Part shown: piece by piece, positions 12,299-25,468 of the stretch
Numbering within the stretch: position 1 is the stretch's first letter
Layout: every line of letters begins with the position of its first letter
DNA from: Neocallimastix lanati (nom. inval.)
Lineage: Eukaryota > Neocallimastigomycota > Neocallimastigomycetes > Neocallimastigales > Neocallimastigaceae
DNA length: 55,000 nucleotides
Direction: 5' to 3'
Assembly: GCA_016946835.1 (NCBI GenBank)
Contig: JACVTC010000023.1
Location: 1,242,501-1,297,500 of the forward strand
Translations under genes and position numbers: made by a program
The notes under the pieces: model-generated
Database searches by the model: none
Told to the model about the DNA's origin: nothing
What the model saw: only the letters and a program-made list of their open reading frames with translations

Positions 12299-13937
12299 AT
12301 GAGAAAATTATCAAAACTTGAAGAGACCGAAAATGGTGAAATTCCAATTTATGCAAGAATTATGGGTTAGTAAAAATAATTAAAAAAATAAAGGTTAGAA
12401 CGTATTTTAATAAATTTATACAAATTTATTAGGACCAGGACCAGCTGCTTACACCTTACAAACTACTATAAGTAATAATAAATATAATAAAAGAACAGCA
12501 CCATCATATTCCTTTGGAATGAAATTAAAACCTCAAAGCAGTATATTAAGAATAATTAAATTATTATATTATTTAAAAATAAAAAAAAAATTATAAAACT
12601 TAATATCAAAATTAAAATTACAATATATATAACAATTTCTATTTAAACTATAATTAACTAGAACTATGTAAATATATTATACTTATTTAAAGCATAAAAT
12701 ATAAAAATAATAACAAAATTATGTCATCTAAACTATTTTATATTTATTATTTTTAAAAACATAGTAACGCCAGGTCCAAATCAATTTACTCCTATTGCTT
12801 TAAGAACAGGTGTCGCTAAAGCTCCAGCTTATTCCATATCTGGAAGGAATTTCCCACATAACAATGGTATAAATTAAAAATTGATATAAAGGTAATACAA
12901 TTTAAACCTAATTAATAAAATTTATTTTTTATCTTATTAAAAAAAAATAGAGGCACAAAGTCCAGGACCAGCATCATGTAAATCGAAAAATTACTTTTAT
13001 TAAATTAAAATTAAAAAATATATTAATGAACTTTTAATATCTTAATTATGTAAAGATTATTATTCAAATTACTACCAAAGCAAAAGCAAGTCTTCTCCAG
13101 CATATTCACTTTTGGGAAGACATAATCCTTTAAAAAGTAATATAATTATTAAAATATAATTAGTTTAATTTATAAAATATTAATAGTTATTGATGATATT
13201 TAATTTATAATCTTAAAAAAAAGTGGATGTAACACCAAGTCCAGCGGCATATACAACTAATGGCATTGCTGGTTCAGACACTCCTGCATGGACGATGAGA
13301 CCAGCATTGCCTATGAAAAGTATAAATATATTTATTAAAATTATTATGATGAAATTTTTTTTTACAATATTAATATATATTAATATTATTAATTTTTTGT
13401 TAAATAAATAGAAATTCAAACTTCACCAGGTCCAGCTGAATATAATGCTGTTAATTGTAATATCATAAAAAGAGCACCACCATCATATTCATTGCATTCA
13501 CGCCTAAACCATGATGAATTTACACTTCCAAAGGGTCAATTAAGTAAAATATTTTTTGAATATTATTTTATTATTATATTGTAATGTATTAGTTAATTTT
13601 TCAAAATTATTTTGTATTATGTATAAAATAAATATTTTTACTTATGAAGGTGAAAATGGAAATGTTGTATCACAAGGAAGGAGATATAGATCTAATAAGT
13701 TTGTCGTTCCCGGACCAGGGGCATATGATATAAATCTTCACTCTGTTAAAAATAATTCACCAAGATTTTCATTTGGCATAAAGGTAGTATGATTTAAACT
13801 TAAATATATTTTATTTAAAAAGTAAAGATAAAATATATTAATTTTAATAAAAACATATTTTAAAATAACTAATATGTTAGCATTCCGAATATAAAGCAGC
13901 TTATATTGAAAAGGAATCAGATTTAGTAAATAAATAA
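12299..13937 (+). CDS. SHIPPO (sperm-tail PG-rich) repeat flagellar protein, ODF3/CIMAP-like
   Basis: Nine exons: 12299-12365, 12433-12540, 12765-12866, 12951-12977, 13056-13136, 13224-13319, 13412-13543, 13650-13783 and 13881-13937, giving 267 residues. Six PG-rich units are visible: GPGPAAY, TPGPNQF, SPGPASY, TPSPAAY, SPGPAEY and VPGPGAY. Most are followed 15-30 residues later by a PAYS/PSYSF/PRFSFG block, as in the STPGR family. Known members bind the outer or inner surface of axonemal microtubules in flagella. That fits the flagellated zoospores of gut fungi and would be pointless in a non-flagellated fungus. Seven of the eight introns are phase 1, and the last is phase 0. The start is the first Met before LSKLEETENGE. 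Function in the flagellum is inferred from the family. Confidence 0.88.
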
Positions 13938-14216
13938 TTATATCAAAAATTTGAAATATAAACAATATTAGAAAAAAAAATTATTATTTATTTAAATTAA
14001 AATTTTGATAATTTTCTTCTTCGTATTATTTATTATTAACCAGATATATTATTAATTTTTAATAATAGAATTTGTTTTTAATGATTTTCATTTATCTTAT
14101 AGATCTTATAATATTATTTATATTGATTTTAGTTTATATATAATATATATATTGAAAAAAATATAGTGATGAAATAATTTTATTATAAAATTTATTAATT
14201 TTAATAAAGAATATTT

Positions 14217-14254
<38 letters not shown>

Positions 14255-14317
14255 AAAAATAAAAATTAGAGATATTTTAGAGTTTTTAGTAATATATACG
14301 TAACAATATTTGTGTAA

Positions 14318-14348
<31 letters not shown>

Positions 14349-15159
14349 AATATCAAATTTTATTAAAATATCATAGTTCACTAAAACTTAAATATTAGAC
14401 ATTTAGCAAATCTAATACGGTAATATGTTAAAGGAATAAATAATTTTAAATTTATAAAATAATTATTTAATTTTATTTTAATTACAATAATATCTATTGA
14501 AATTTTAATCATTATGGTATATTAACTTATTTCTTTTTTAATATATATGTATTCTTCCCATTAGAAAAGAATTTATTTATAATATGGATGTTTTATTAAT
14601 TGGATTGATTTATATTAAACTTTTTATTTAATCATAATTTAAAATTATATAAAATTTAATATATAATAAAGTTATTATGGAAAGTTTAATATTTATATTA
14701 ATGAAAATTAAATAAATTAAATACATTTAATTATAAAAGATAATATATAAAATGTAACAAAGTTAATATATAATGTTAATAAAATTATGTTCTATCACTA
14801 TGATTTTTACTTTGTATCTTATTAAAATATTTTTCAATTTTATTTGTATTTTTATTATTAAATTAATTCTAGGTTTTATAATATAATAAAATAATGTGTA
14901 TTATATTTTGTTTTGAATACAAAAAAACAAAATAAAAAAAATAGCAATAAATATTTTAAAATCTATATATTTCATTAATTTAATATAATGATATTTTATT
15001 TAAATATTCATTTATACTTCCTCAAAAATTGCAATTTTTTAAATATGTAACTTTATATATGTGTATAAAAGTAATTATTATCAATAAAATTAACATTTAA
15101 AATATATTATTTCAATATTCAATTAAATATCATATTATGAAGAAAAAAAAAAAGTTAGT
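13938..15159. other. Intergenic AT-rich spacer
   Basis: Poly-A of over 30 bases near 14220-14252 and AT dinucleotide runs. No gene recognised. Confidence 0.55.
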
Positions 15160-16430
15160 ATTTTCAACTTTCTGAATATTCTAAAACTGAATTATATTGG
15201 TAAACTATTGAAATTGTTGATGTTTCAAAATCTGATATATATGGTTTATCTATTATTTACAATGCTAATATGGATCAAGAAGTCAATCAATCATATATTG
15301 TTGGTAGTGAAGAAGCTAGTTAAATTACTTTCCAAATAAAACTTTGGTTTTGAAGCTTTTAATATTGATGTCATTTCTTTAAAGTCGGTTAAGAAAATCA
15401 TTGAATTTATTTTCTCATAGGGTTGGGTATGAATTAATATATTCATTATTTATTATATTTTAAATACTACCTAGGATAATTATTCTAAAATTAATCCAAC
15501 ATTAGTTAATTCAAAAGCATTATATCCACAAAAAGCTTTGAAATAAAAGATGCTGATGATAACTACAAAAAGCTGGTAAGAATACCATTGAATTAATTTT
15601 TACTAGGGATTGAATTTGAGTTGATATATTCAATATTAATGATTGATCAAATGTTATTAAAGATGTTTATTCTAATAATGTTCAACTTTAGTTAATCCAA
15701 TAGCTATTTCGGTTGCAAAAAAAAATCATGATTTCTTAAAATCTAATTATGATAAGAGAATTCTTTCCTGCCAAAATAATGCTATTGGTTAAGCTGATGA
15801 TGAAGGTGAATAATTTAAAATTTTTAAAATGTTAATGGTAAATTATTAGCAGTTTTGAATATGAAATTCATATTTAAATTTAATGACTGTACCTGGAAAT
15901 CAACTAATCCAGATATTAATGACCATTGAACGATAGAAGAAATATTAAGTAAAAAGAATTATATCTGTTCAATGGCTTTGGAATATTGTTGGTAAGACAG
16001 ATAATTTCTCTATTAAAAAGAAAGATACAATATAGTACAAAAAGATACAATATTTGTTCTCAAAAAGCTAGATATATTATAAAAATTTCATAACTCAATA
16101 TCTTACCGATGAATAACTCTTTAAGAAAATTTTAATCATGAATCTGTTATGAATGTGGATGAATTTCCAATATTTAATGGTGATGATAATGATTCTAGAT
16201 CTAGTGGTTTTAATTCAAGTATATCTAACAGTATATGGTTCTAGTTTCAATCTTAGTTCCTCTGGTTATCGTTCTGACGAATGTTTCATTTGGTTACCCA
16301 TGCTGTAATACAGGTTAAATTATGTCCTTTGGGCCATTATTGCTGTATCTAAAGTACTTTTATCTATTATACTGATGAATCCAATATATTGGGTGTTGAA
16401 AATAATGAATGGTATGGTATTAATTAAATA
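15160..16430 (+). pseudogene. Decayed GH26 mannanase (CBM35-GH26-dockerin) pseudogene
   Basis: Plus-strand sequence is recognisably homologous to the two intact mannanases but riddled with stops and frameshifts. Landmarks in order: a CBM35 piece with YGLSIIYNANM (near 15240), SKINPTLVN (near 15490), a repeated CBM35-end piece with AGKNTIELIF (near 15580), LKSNY-KRILS (near 15740), [10 protein letters not shown] (near 15890), then a jump straight to the end of the catalytic domain (FITQYLTDE near 16090) and MNVDEFP. The remains of two dockerins end in YTDESN-LGVENNEW (16360-16420). The segment that would hold both catalytic glutamates is missing. A first exon with signal peptide is not visible. 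It is a dead third paralogue of the cluster. Confidence 0.88.
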
Positions 16431-17642
16431 AAATAAAAAAATAATTAAAAGTATAAACAATTTATTTATTACTTCATTTGTTTCAATATTATACTAAAAT
16501 ATAAAATAAAATATAAATGTTATAACTAATTAAATAAAAATATATTAATATATATTAGAAATTAATAATAAAATGTATTCAATAAATAAATAAATCAAGG
16601 ATAAAACATTTTTTAAAATTGCAAATATAACATGAGTATTAAAAGTAATAATGCTATTACACATTTATAAAGATTTGCTATTTAAATAATATTTTTTATT
16701 ATTGGGTTTTATAAAATAAACGTGAACGAAAATGAAATATAAATTATTTTTTATATTTCAATATTTCAGATAGTAAAAAAATTAAAGGTTAATTCAAATG
16801 AAAAATAGAAATAAGATATTATTGATTAATAGAATGAATTATTAATATTTCAAATTTAGATGAATATTTTTGATTAATTTAATAAATAATATTTATTATT
16901 ATAGACAAATTTTAATGTTTTTCTATGAAAAAAAAAATAATAGTAACAATGAAATTTTTATAAAAAATATTAAAACAATAAAGTTGATTCTTTTTAATCA
17001 TATATATTTAATTCAATTTAGCCAAAAGTTATAAATATTATATATATATTATCTTAATAATTAAAAAAATTATAAATATCTAAAATTAATTAATATTTAT
17101 ATTTTTTTTTTAAAATTACAGTTTATTTCAATAAAATATATAGCTTATTACTTTATTAAATCGAAACTTTTGAATGTAATCAGAATTTTTTACTGATATT
17201 TAATTCATTAATTATAAAATTATTTTTGTAAATAATATTTGAATTGGTGATTCGTTTTTCCTTTTATTATTAATATAATTTTTCATAATAATTAATAATG
17301 TATTTCATAATATAAAAAAATTCTTTTATTTTTAAATATTATTTTGATAATATAATCAACAAATGGTAATTAAAAACTTTTTTTTTAATAAAGATTATAG
17401 TTTAGGAACTATATTATACATATTTACGTATTATTTCTATTTATTCATATATTGTATTGATTTTACAATAATAATATATTACTATTTTAATCTTTATTCA
17501 TATTTATTACTAATTTATATAAAATTTTGAAATTATTATTTTTCATTTTATTATTTTAATTAATAAATTTAGATTAAGTTTTTTTTTAAAGAATTTAATT
17601 CTTTATTAAAAATTAAACTTTTTTTATTTAAATAAAATTTTA
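16431..17642. other. Intergenic spacer between mannanase pseudogene and gene
   Basis: AT-rich, no gene recognised. It separates the 3' ends of the pseudogene (+) and the minus-strand mannanase. Confidence 0.55.
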
Positions 17643-19280
17643 TCAGTTAATTCCACACCAGTTATTATTTTCAACTCCCCATTTACCATCATTATCTGTG
17701 TACATAACTTCAGAAGTGGAAGTACAGCATGGATAACCTAAAGTTTCAGACCAACAAGTAGCAAAGGATGAGGATTTGTTACTAATACCACACCATTTAT
17801 CATTTTCAACTCCCCAATTTCCATCATTATCAGTATAAACAACTGTATTACCCTTACAACATGGATAACCAAGAGCAATGGAAAAACATTCAGTTGAATT
17901 ATTAGAATTATTACTTCCACTATTTTCACCAGATTGATGATCATAACTATTAATATTAAATGATGGAAGTTCATCCATATTCATAACAACTTTATGATTA
18001 AAGTATTCTTTAAGTTGTTTATCAGTATGATATGAATTTTGAGTAATGAAATCTTTGTTCCATGTTTGGAAGTAACCCCACCAAGCATCTTGGTCAACAC
18101 ATTGTTGAATATCTGGAATACGACCATTTTCTGATAAAACAAATATCTTTTTACCTTTATAGAAATCAAAGTGAGTATTATAAGCTGTGGTTTGTGGTTC
18201 ATGATCATCAGCATAAATATCAACACCAATAATATCAATATATTCAATTGGTGTATTTTCGTCATTATTACCATTCCAAAGCCAAATTAAATTATTCAAT
18301 TCATGATAATTGACCATTCTGTCATATAAAATCTTCCATAATTTTGCACAAGCAACCGGATTATTACCCCACCAGAACCAATCTCCATTGTTTTCATGAA
18401 GTGGACGCCAGATTAAAGGCATATTAACTTCTTGTAATTTTTTAATTAAACCAGAAACACGATCAATATCCTTAATAATTTTTTCATATTCCCAAGTACC
18501 TTTAGTAACTGCCTTTTCTAAATCAAAAGTAGTATCTTTCTTGTAGAAAGCAAAATTACCTGTCTTTCCAGCAATATTCCAATGCCATTGAGCAGCCATA
18601 ATTCCTTTTCCTTGATATTTCTTCCACCAGTTAATAGCCATTTCAGTAATATCTGGATTAGTTGGTCTCCATGTACAATCATTAGATTCAAAAATGAAAT
18701 CCATATTCCATACAGCTGGTAATTTACCAGTAGCTTTTGTAATACGTTTAAATTCTTCACCTTCATCACCAGCCTGACCAGCACTACCAACTTGACCGGA
18801 AAGAATTCTCTTACCATAATTAGATTTTAAGAAGTCATAAAGTTTCTTAGCAGCTGGAATTGCTTTTGGATTAACTAAAGTTGGATTAATTTTAGAAGAA
18901 ACATCCCTGGGAGCGTTTGGAGTATCATTAATGACAAATGCATCAACCCACATCCAACCCCAAGAGGCAGTAAATCCAATTGTATTCTTACCAGCCTTTA
19001 AATTGACTGCGCCAATATTAAAAGTTTCAAAGCTAGTAGTTTTAGGGAAAGTAATTTCACCAGTAGATTTACCATTAATTGTAATATAATTGGCTTTTGG
19101 ACCCATGCTAGCATTGTAAATGATAGATAAATCATACATTCCATTTTTTGAAACATCAACAGTTACAACAACCGAATCACCAGCTTTTTCAAATTTACCG
19201 ACATAACCAGTTCCAGAATATCCGGAAAGTTCTTTAAAGATAGTAACTCCATTTAATTTTCCATTTTCAGCTTCATAATA

Positions 19281-19317
<37 letters not shown>

Positions 19318-19451
19318 AAAAAAATAAATATTAATATAATATAATAACTAAAAATATTTATATAGAATTAATAAAATAATATTTCTTTACCTTTCTTGGA
19401 AAAAACTCCAATAACCAAAGATACACAAAATAATAAGCTTAACGTGTTCAT
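17643..19451 (-). CDS. Secreted GH26 beta-mannanase with CBM35 and two fungal dockerins (copy 1)
   Basis: Two exons, 19451-19391 and 19282-17643, joined in phase 1, give 566 residues. Exon 1 encodes essentially only the signal peptide ([18 protein letters not shown]). Residues about 21-140 form a CBM35-like module (YYEAENG start, [13 protein letters not shown] end). Residues about 150-470 form a GH26 TIM barrel. The acid/base is expected at Glu317 in [11 protein letters not shown] and the nucleophile at Glu405 in VLSENG. A short Ser/Asn linker leads to two dockerins, residues about 486-519 and 530-564, each with the C-x-GYPCC...WGVEN..WCGI pattern. Members cleave beta-1,4-mannan, and the dockerins attach the enzyme to the gut-fungal cellulosome. 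The closest described relatives I know of are the Piromyces Man26 enzymes. The intron acceptor is preceded by a long A-tract on the coding strand. The assignment is strong; exact substrate is inferred. Confidence 0.95.
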
Positions 19452-22332
19452 TTTACTCAATAAAATGCTTTTAACAAATATTTAATATTTATATTTAATT
19501 ATTAGATAATTTATATATGTAATCAATACATAAAAAAGTTTATCAATTTTAAATTTATTTTTTTATAATATATATATATATATTTTAACAAAAAAAATAA
19601 AATGAAATAATTTGAATGAATTTACATGAAAAGAAATTATTATATTTTATACTTTTTTTTTTCATTTATTTGAATTTTAATATTTAAAATACTTTATTAA
19701 AAATACTTCTATAAAAATTAAAATAAATAAATAAATAAATAAAATAATAAATAATTAATTAAAAATTAAAAATTTTATTTAATATATTATGGAATAAAAT
19801 TTGATATAATTAAAAAGTAAAAAGATTGGTACTTTGAATTATAGATAATAAAAACTGAAATTTAAATTAACTTTTAATTTTTTTTATAAGATATTTTTTT
19901 TTTCTTAAAAGTTGAATACTATTTTTATTAATTTAAATTTAAATTATAAAGCACAAAATAAAGCCATATTCTAGATTTATTTTTCCATGTTAATTTTTTA
20001 TTATTTCATTTTTAATTTATTATTAAACACATTAAATATCAATAAAAATATTTAATAAAATATTTTTAAAACCTTATTATTATCAATGGAAATAAAAATA
20101 AATAGTATATATTGTCTTTAAAATGATTAAACTAGTATGAAAACATGAAAACATTAACATTATAATTACAGAAAAAAAAGAACAAATTTATTATAATAAT
20201 AAATAAGGAAATATGAATTTTTGAATTTTTGAAAATTAAATATTTAAATTATTAATTTTTTTTTTTTTCAATTTTTTTAACTTTTTGAGTAACAATTTTT
20301 TTTTCTTTTTAAATTAAATATATATATATATATATATACTATAATTTATTTTTTTTATTATTATTTATCAGTATTAGTATAATATAATAATAATAAATAA
20401 GTATATATAAATATAAAAATAAATAAATTTGGAAATTATGATTAAATAGTATCTTCAAAAGTTAAACTGAATAATAATTTTAAATTATATGAAATATTGA
20501 ATAAAATGGAAAATTAAAGTATTTCAAATATGAAAATTTCCGAACTGCATCCTTATTATCAATAACAAATTGTTTATTATTAAATTTAAATAGAGTATTT
20601 TTAATAAAATTTTGAAATCTTAATATTATTTACTTACTTAGATATAACAAAATAATAATTAATTAAATATTATATAAAAGACTATCATAATAAATAAACT
20701 TTTTATATAGTAACTTACTATGAAATGGATAATTTCATATTATTTTAAATTATAAATATTTTCTACATTTATTAATAATTAAATTATAAATCAAAACTTA
20801 TGATTTTTTTTTTTTTAAAAAATATCAAAAAAAAAAAAAAAAAAAAAACATTGATAAATTTAATAATAATGTAATAAAAATATATTATAATAAAATAAAT
20901 TTTTTATTAAAATTAATTTTTACAAAAGTATAATTATTATATTATGTATTTATTTTTTTTGATATTTTATAATAATATAAAGATCATTTATATTTTATTA
21001 AAAATATTATAATAATAATAATTAAATAAGTTTATTATTTGCAATTAGTATTATTAATTAAAATTTTACATTTAATAACCATGTGAGACTTTTCTAATTT
21101 AGTAAATATATACAGATAAAACAATTTATTGTGAATTTCAAATTATATTTGCTTTAATGTATTAAAATATAATTATATATTTTTATTATAGAATTGTTAT
21201 TATATACTTAAATAATAATAATAATTTTCTAATTTTCTTATATTTTTCTGAATATATATTTAAATAAAGAAACAATAATTATATATTATAATTATCTTTT
21301 GAATATTTTAATAACAAACCAAAATATTATTAAATATTAATGATAATATGAATAAAAAAAATTTTTTTTATTCATTATAATCTGTTAAATTATAATTTAA
21401 TTATAATTTATCAAAAAATTTATAATTAAATCTACATGTATACATATAAATTTTATTTATATTTCTAAATAAATTATATATATATATATATATTTGAATA
21501 ATTAGATGAAATAATAAAAAATATTTTCATAAATTAAAAATATGTGATAATGCATATAAAATAATTCATATCACCAAGATTTTAATATTTCAAAATATTA
21601 TAATTATTATTATTTATTAATAAATTATAATTTAATGGAACAATAGTAATTATTACTATTTTTCATAAAATGTTTTTATTATTTCAGGTATATTTTTATT
21701 GTTATTGATTATATATATATTTTTATTCATATTATAAATTTAATGAAAACCATATACCAAGATAAAACAATAGAAATATAGAAATTATTTAAATTATTAA
21801 TATATATGTAAATTTAAGATGATTACATATATTAATATATATCTTTTTTTATTAATTATATTTAAATAATATTACTGTTCTTTCATTTTTTTTTAAAAAA
21901 AATGTTTTTGTTTTATTTTCATTTTTTTATTATGAAGAGATAACTACTTTTTTTTTGTTAGAAGCATATTAAATTATTATAATATTGGGATAATTATGAT
22001 AAAAATTCTATAATAATATAAATATTGTTAATAAAATTTAATAAAATTTTATAATTTTATATCTTTGAATAATTAAAAATCTTAACAATTAATTTTATTG
22101 TATTTTTTTCATAATAATAATTTAAATTAAAATTAATATATTGATTATACATTATTTTATTATTAATTTAAATAAATGTGATTTAATATTATTTTAATTA
22201 TATTTATGTAATAAACTGTATAATTAATTAAAATAAATTCAAAATAATATAAAATACAAGAATAATAATAATAAAATTAATAATTACAATAATTATATAA
22301 TTATTATTATAATAATTTTATTATTAATAGTA

Positions 22333-22368
<36 letters not shown>

Positions 22369-22617
22369 AAAAAAAAGTAAAAAAGTATATAAAGAAAGAT
22401 ATCTTCATTATTTTCTTTGAACAAATTTATATTTTAATATCTATTTATTTATTTTTATAATTTTTTTTTTTTTTTTTTTTTTTGGTATTTATTTATTGAA
22501 TAATAAATTTAAATTATAATAAATTATAATATATAGTTTAATATAAAAAAAAAAAATAATTTCTTATTTCAAATTTATTGTAATTTATTGTATATAATAG
22601 TCAAAAAAAAAAAAAAA
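19452..22617. promoter_or_regulatory. Divergent upstream region between the two intact mannanase genes
   Basis: 3.17 kb between the two start codons, with no gene seen. It is AT-rich, with TA runs (20320-20338, 21478-21492), poly-A/T tracts (20829-20847, 22336-22366, 22460-22484) and no recognisable inverted continuation of the coding duplication. Promoters of both genes must lie at its two ends. Confidence 0.5.
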
Positions 22618-22793
22618 ATGAATATAATAAGTATTTTATTATTTTACTTATCCTTAATAGTATGCGTAATCACCAAAAAAGGTTAATACATATAAAAATT
22701 TATTTAAACAAATTACAAAAAGAATAGGAAAAAAAAAAAGAAGTAGAACATTAAAATAAAAATTAGAAATAAATTATTACAAAAAGACTAAAT

Positions 22794-22827
<34 letters not shown>

Positions 22828-24698
22828 TATAATTGAACTTAATGTTATACCACACTCAAAAAAAAAAAAAAAAAAAAAAAAAAAGAATTTTAATCTTAAG
22901 CTATTTTGAAATAATTTAAATTATTCTTTAAAAAAATAAAGGAAAAATCGATAAAATATTATGGAAATTCTAATAAAATTTTATTTTATTTTTATTTTTT
23001 ATTTTTATTTATATTTTTTATCTTTTCAACTAAATATTTATATATTATAATATAGTAAACTATGAAGCCGAAGATGGTAAACTAAATGGCATTAAGGTTT
23101 ATAACGAACTTACTGGTTTTTCTGGTACTGGTTATGTAGGTAGATTTGAAAATCCAGGAAATTCTATTACAGTAACAGTTAATGTTCCACAAACTGGTAT
23201 GTACGACTTATCTATCATTTATTGTGCTAATATGGGTCAAAAGATAAATACTCTTACTGTTAATGGTGTTAGTACTGGGGATATTACTTTTACTGAAAAC
23301 AAAGGTTTTGAAACGAAAGATGTTGGTGCTATCTACTTAAAAGCTGGTGAAAATACTATTGGACTTGTTTCTTCCTGGGGTTGGATGTGGGTTGATGCAT
23401 TTGTCATTAATGATACTCCAAACGCTGCCAAAGATGTTTCTTCTAAAATTAATCCAACTTTAGTTAATCCAAAAGCAATTCCAGCTGCTAAGAAACTTTA
23501 TGACTTCTTAAAATCTAATTATGGTAAGAGAATTCTTTCCGGTCAAGTTGGTAGTGCTGGTCAGGCTGGTGATGAAGGTGAAGAATTTAAACGTATTACA
23601 AAAGCTACTGGTAAATTACCAGCTGTATGGAATATGGATTTCATTTTTGAATCTAATGATTGTACATGGAGACCAACTAATCCAGATATTACTGAAATGG
23701 CTATTAACTGGTGGAAGAAATATCAAGGAAAAGGAATTATGGCTGCTCAATGGCATTGGAATATTGCTGGAAAGACAGGTAATTTTGCTTTCTACAAGAA
23801 AGATACTACTTTTGATTTAGAAAAGGCAGTTACTAAAGGTACTTGGGAATATGAAAAAATTATTAAGGATATTGATCGTGTTTCTGGTTTAATTAAAAAA
23901 TTACAAGAAGTTAATATGCCTTTAATCTGGCGTCCACTTCATGAAAACAATGGAGATTGGTTCTGGTGGGGTAATAATCCGGTTGCTTGTGCAAAATTAT
24001 GGAAGATTTTATATGACAGAATGGTCAACTATAATGGATTAAATAATTTAATTTGGCTTTGGAATGGTAATAATGACGAAAATACACCAATTGAATATAT
24101 TGATATTATTGGTGTTGATATTTATGCTGATGATCATGGACCACAAACCACAGCTTATAATACTCACTTTGATTTCTATAAAGGTAAAAAAATGGTTGTT
24201 TTATCAGAAAATGGTCGTATTCCAGATATTCAACAATGTGTTGACCAAGATGCTTGGTGGGGTTACTTCCAAACATGGAACACTGAATTCATTTTACAAG
24301 ATTCTTATCAAACCGAAGCTCAACTTAAATCCTATTTTACAAATAAAGTTGTTATGAATATGGATGAACTTCCATCATTTAATGTTAAGAGTTATGATTA
24401 TGAAAATGGTAGTGGTAGTGGTAGTGGTAGTAGTACCAGTAATTCTGGTTCTGATGAATGTTTCTCTATCGCTCTTGGTTACCCATGCTGTGAAGGATTA
24501 GATGTAGTTTATACCGATGAAAGTGGGGACTGGGGAGTTGAAAACAATGATTGGTGTGGTATTAAGAATTCATCTTATGCTGCTTGTTGGTCTGAAGCTT
24601 TAGGCTACCCATGTTGTAAGGTCAACAAGTTTGTGGTTTACACTGATGAAAGTGGTGATTGGAGTGTCGAAAACAATGATTGGTGTGGTATTATCTAA
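22618..24698 (+). CDS. Secreted GH26 beta-mannanase with CBM35 and two fungal dockerins (copy 2)
   Basis: Two exons, 22618-22681 and 23056-24698, joined in phase 1, give 568 residues. Exon 1 again holds only the signal peptide ([19 protein letters not shown]), so the intron sits at the same place as in copy 1 but is longer (374 versus 108 bp). CBM35 covers about residues 22-141 and GH26 about 150-470, with acid/base Glu318 (WRPLHENN) and nucleophile Glu406 (VLSENG). A Gly/Ser linker (GSGSGSGSS) is followed by dockerins at about 490-523 and 532-566 with paired cysteines intact. It has the same role as copy 1: mannan hydrolysis on the cellulosome. The catalytic core is nearly identical to copy 1 down to the bases, whereas the signal peptide, CBM35, linker and dockerins have diverged. 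Confidence 0.95.
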
Positions 24699-24914
24699 AT
24701 AAACATTATTTATAATACTATTAATTTAAATAATAAAGGTTTTTTTTTTTTTTAAAAAAAAAAAATAAATAAAATAAAATATATTTTAAAATGATATTTA
24801 TCAATAATTATAAGACTGTAATTATATATGTAATTAATTAATATTATTTAATTCTAAATAATATTTTTAAGAAACTATCTCTTTTTTTAATATAATTTAT
24901 AAATATTTATTGAA

Positions 24915-24999
<85 letters not shown>

Positions 25000-25468
25000 T
25001 GTAAAAAATAAATTCTATAAATTATCATAATTTTAATTTATATATTAAATTTGAAGTAACATAATTTATGTAAAAAATTTTATATTATATATTCAATATA
25101 ATATGTATGTATTTAATAATAATTATTAAATTTATGCAATCAATAACTTAAACATTATCAACATATGATATTGTTATTTTAATTTAAATTTTTTATTCTT
25201 TAAACTTTATTTATTTTTATTTATTTATTTATTTAATTTTATTTTGTTTCAATTTTTTTAATTTATTTTTATTACTCTTTAATATTTTTAAATAATATTT
25301 AATTTTTTTATTTTTATGTTATAATATATATTTATTTCAGTATTATATATAATAGATAAATTTTATTAATCACTTTCATATATGTATATATATATATATA
25401 TTCTATATTATAATTATTAATTCTATATTACTCTATTAATAAAAAAAAAAAAAAATTAAAAAAAAAAA
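24699..25468. other. Intergenic spacer with (AAT)n
   Basis: Convergent 3' region between mannanase copy 2 and the receptor-like gene. It includes an AAT triplet run of about 27 units at 24915-24997. No gene seen. Confidence 0.6.

Noticed and set aside
17738-18817. Alternative-frame ORFs of 78-99 residues inside mannanase copy 1 (and the matching ones at 23521-24357 in copy 2)
   Set aside because: They overlap the GH26 coding frame with its clear domain motifs; their identity between copies only reflects DNA identity.
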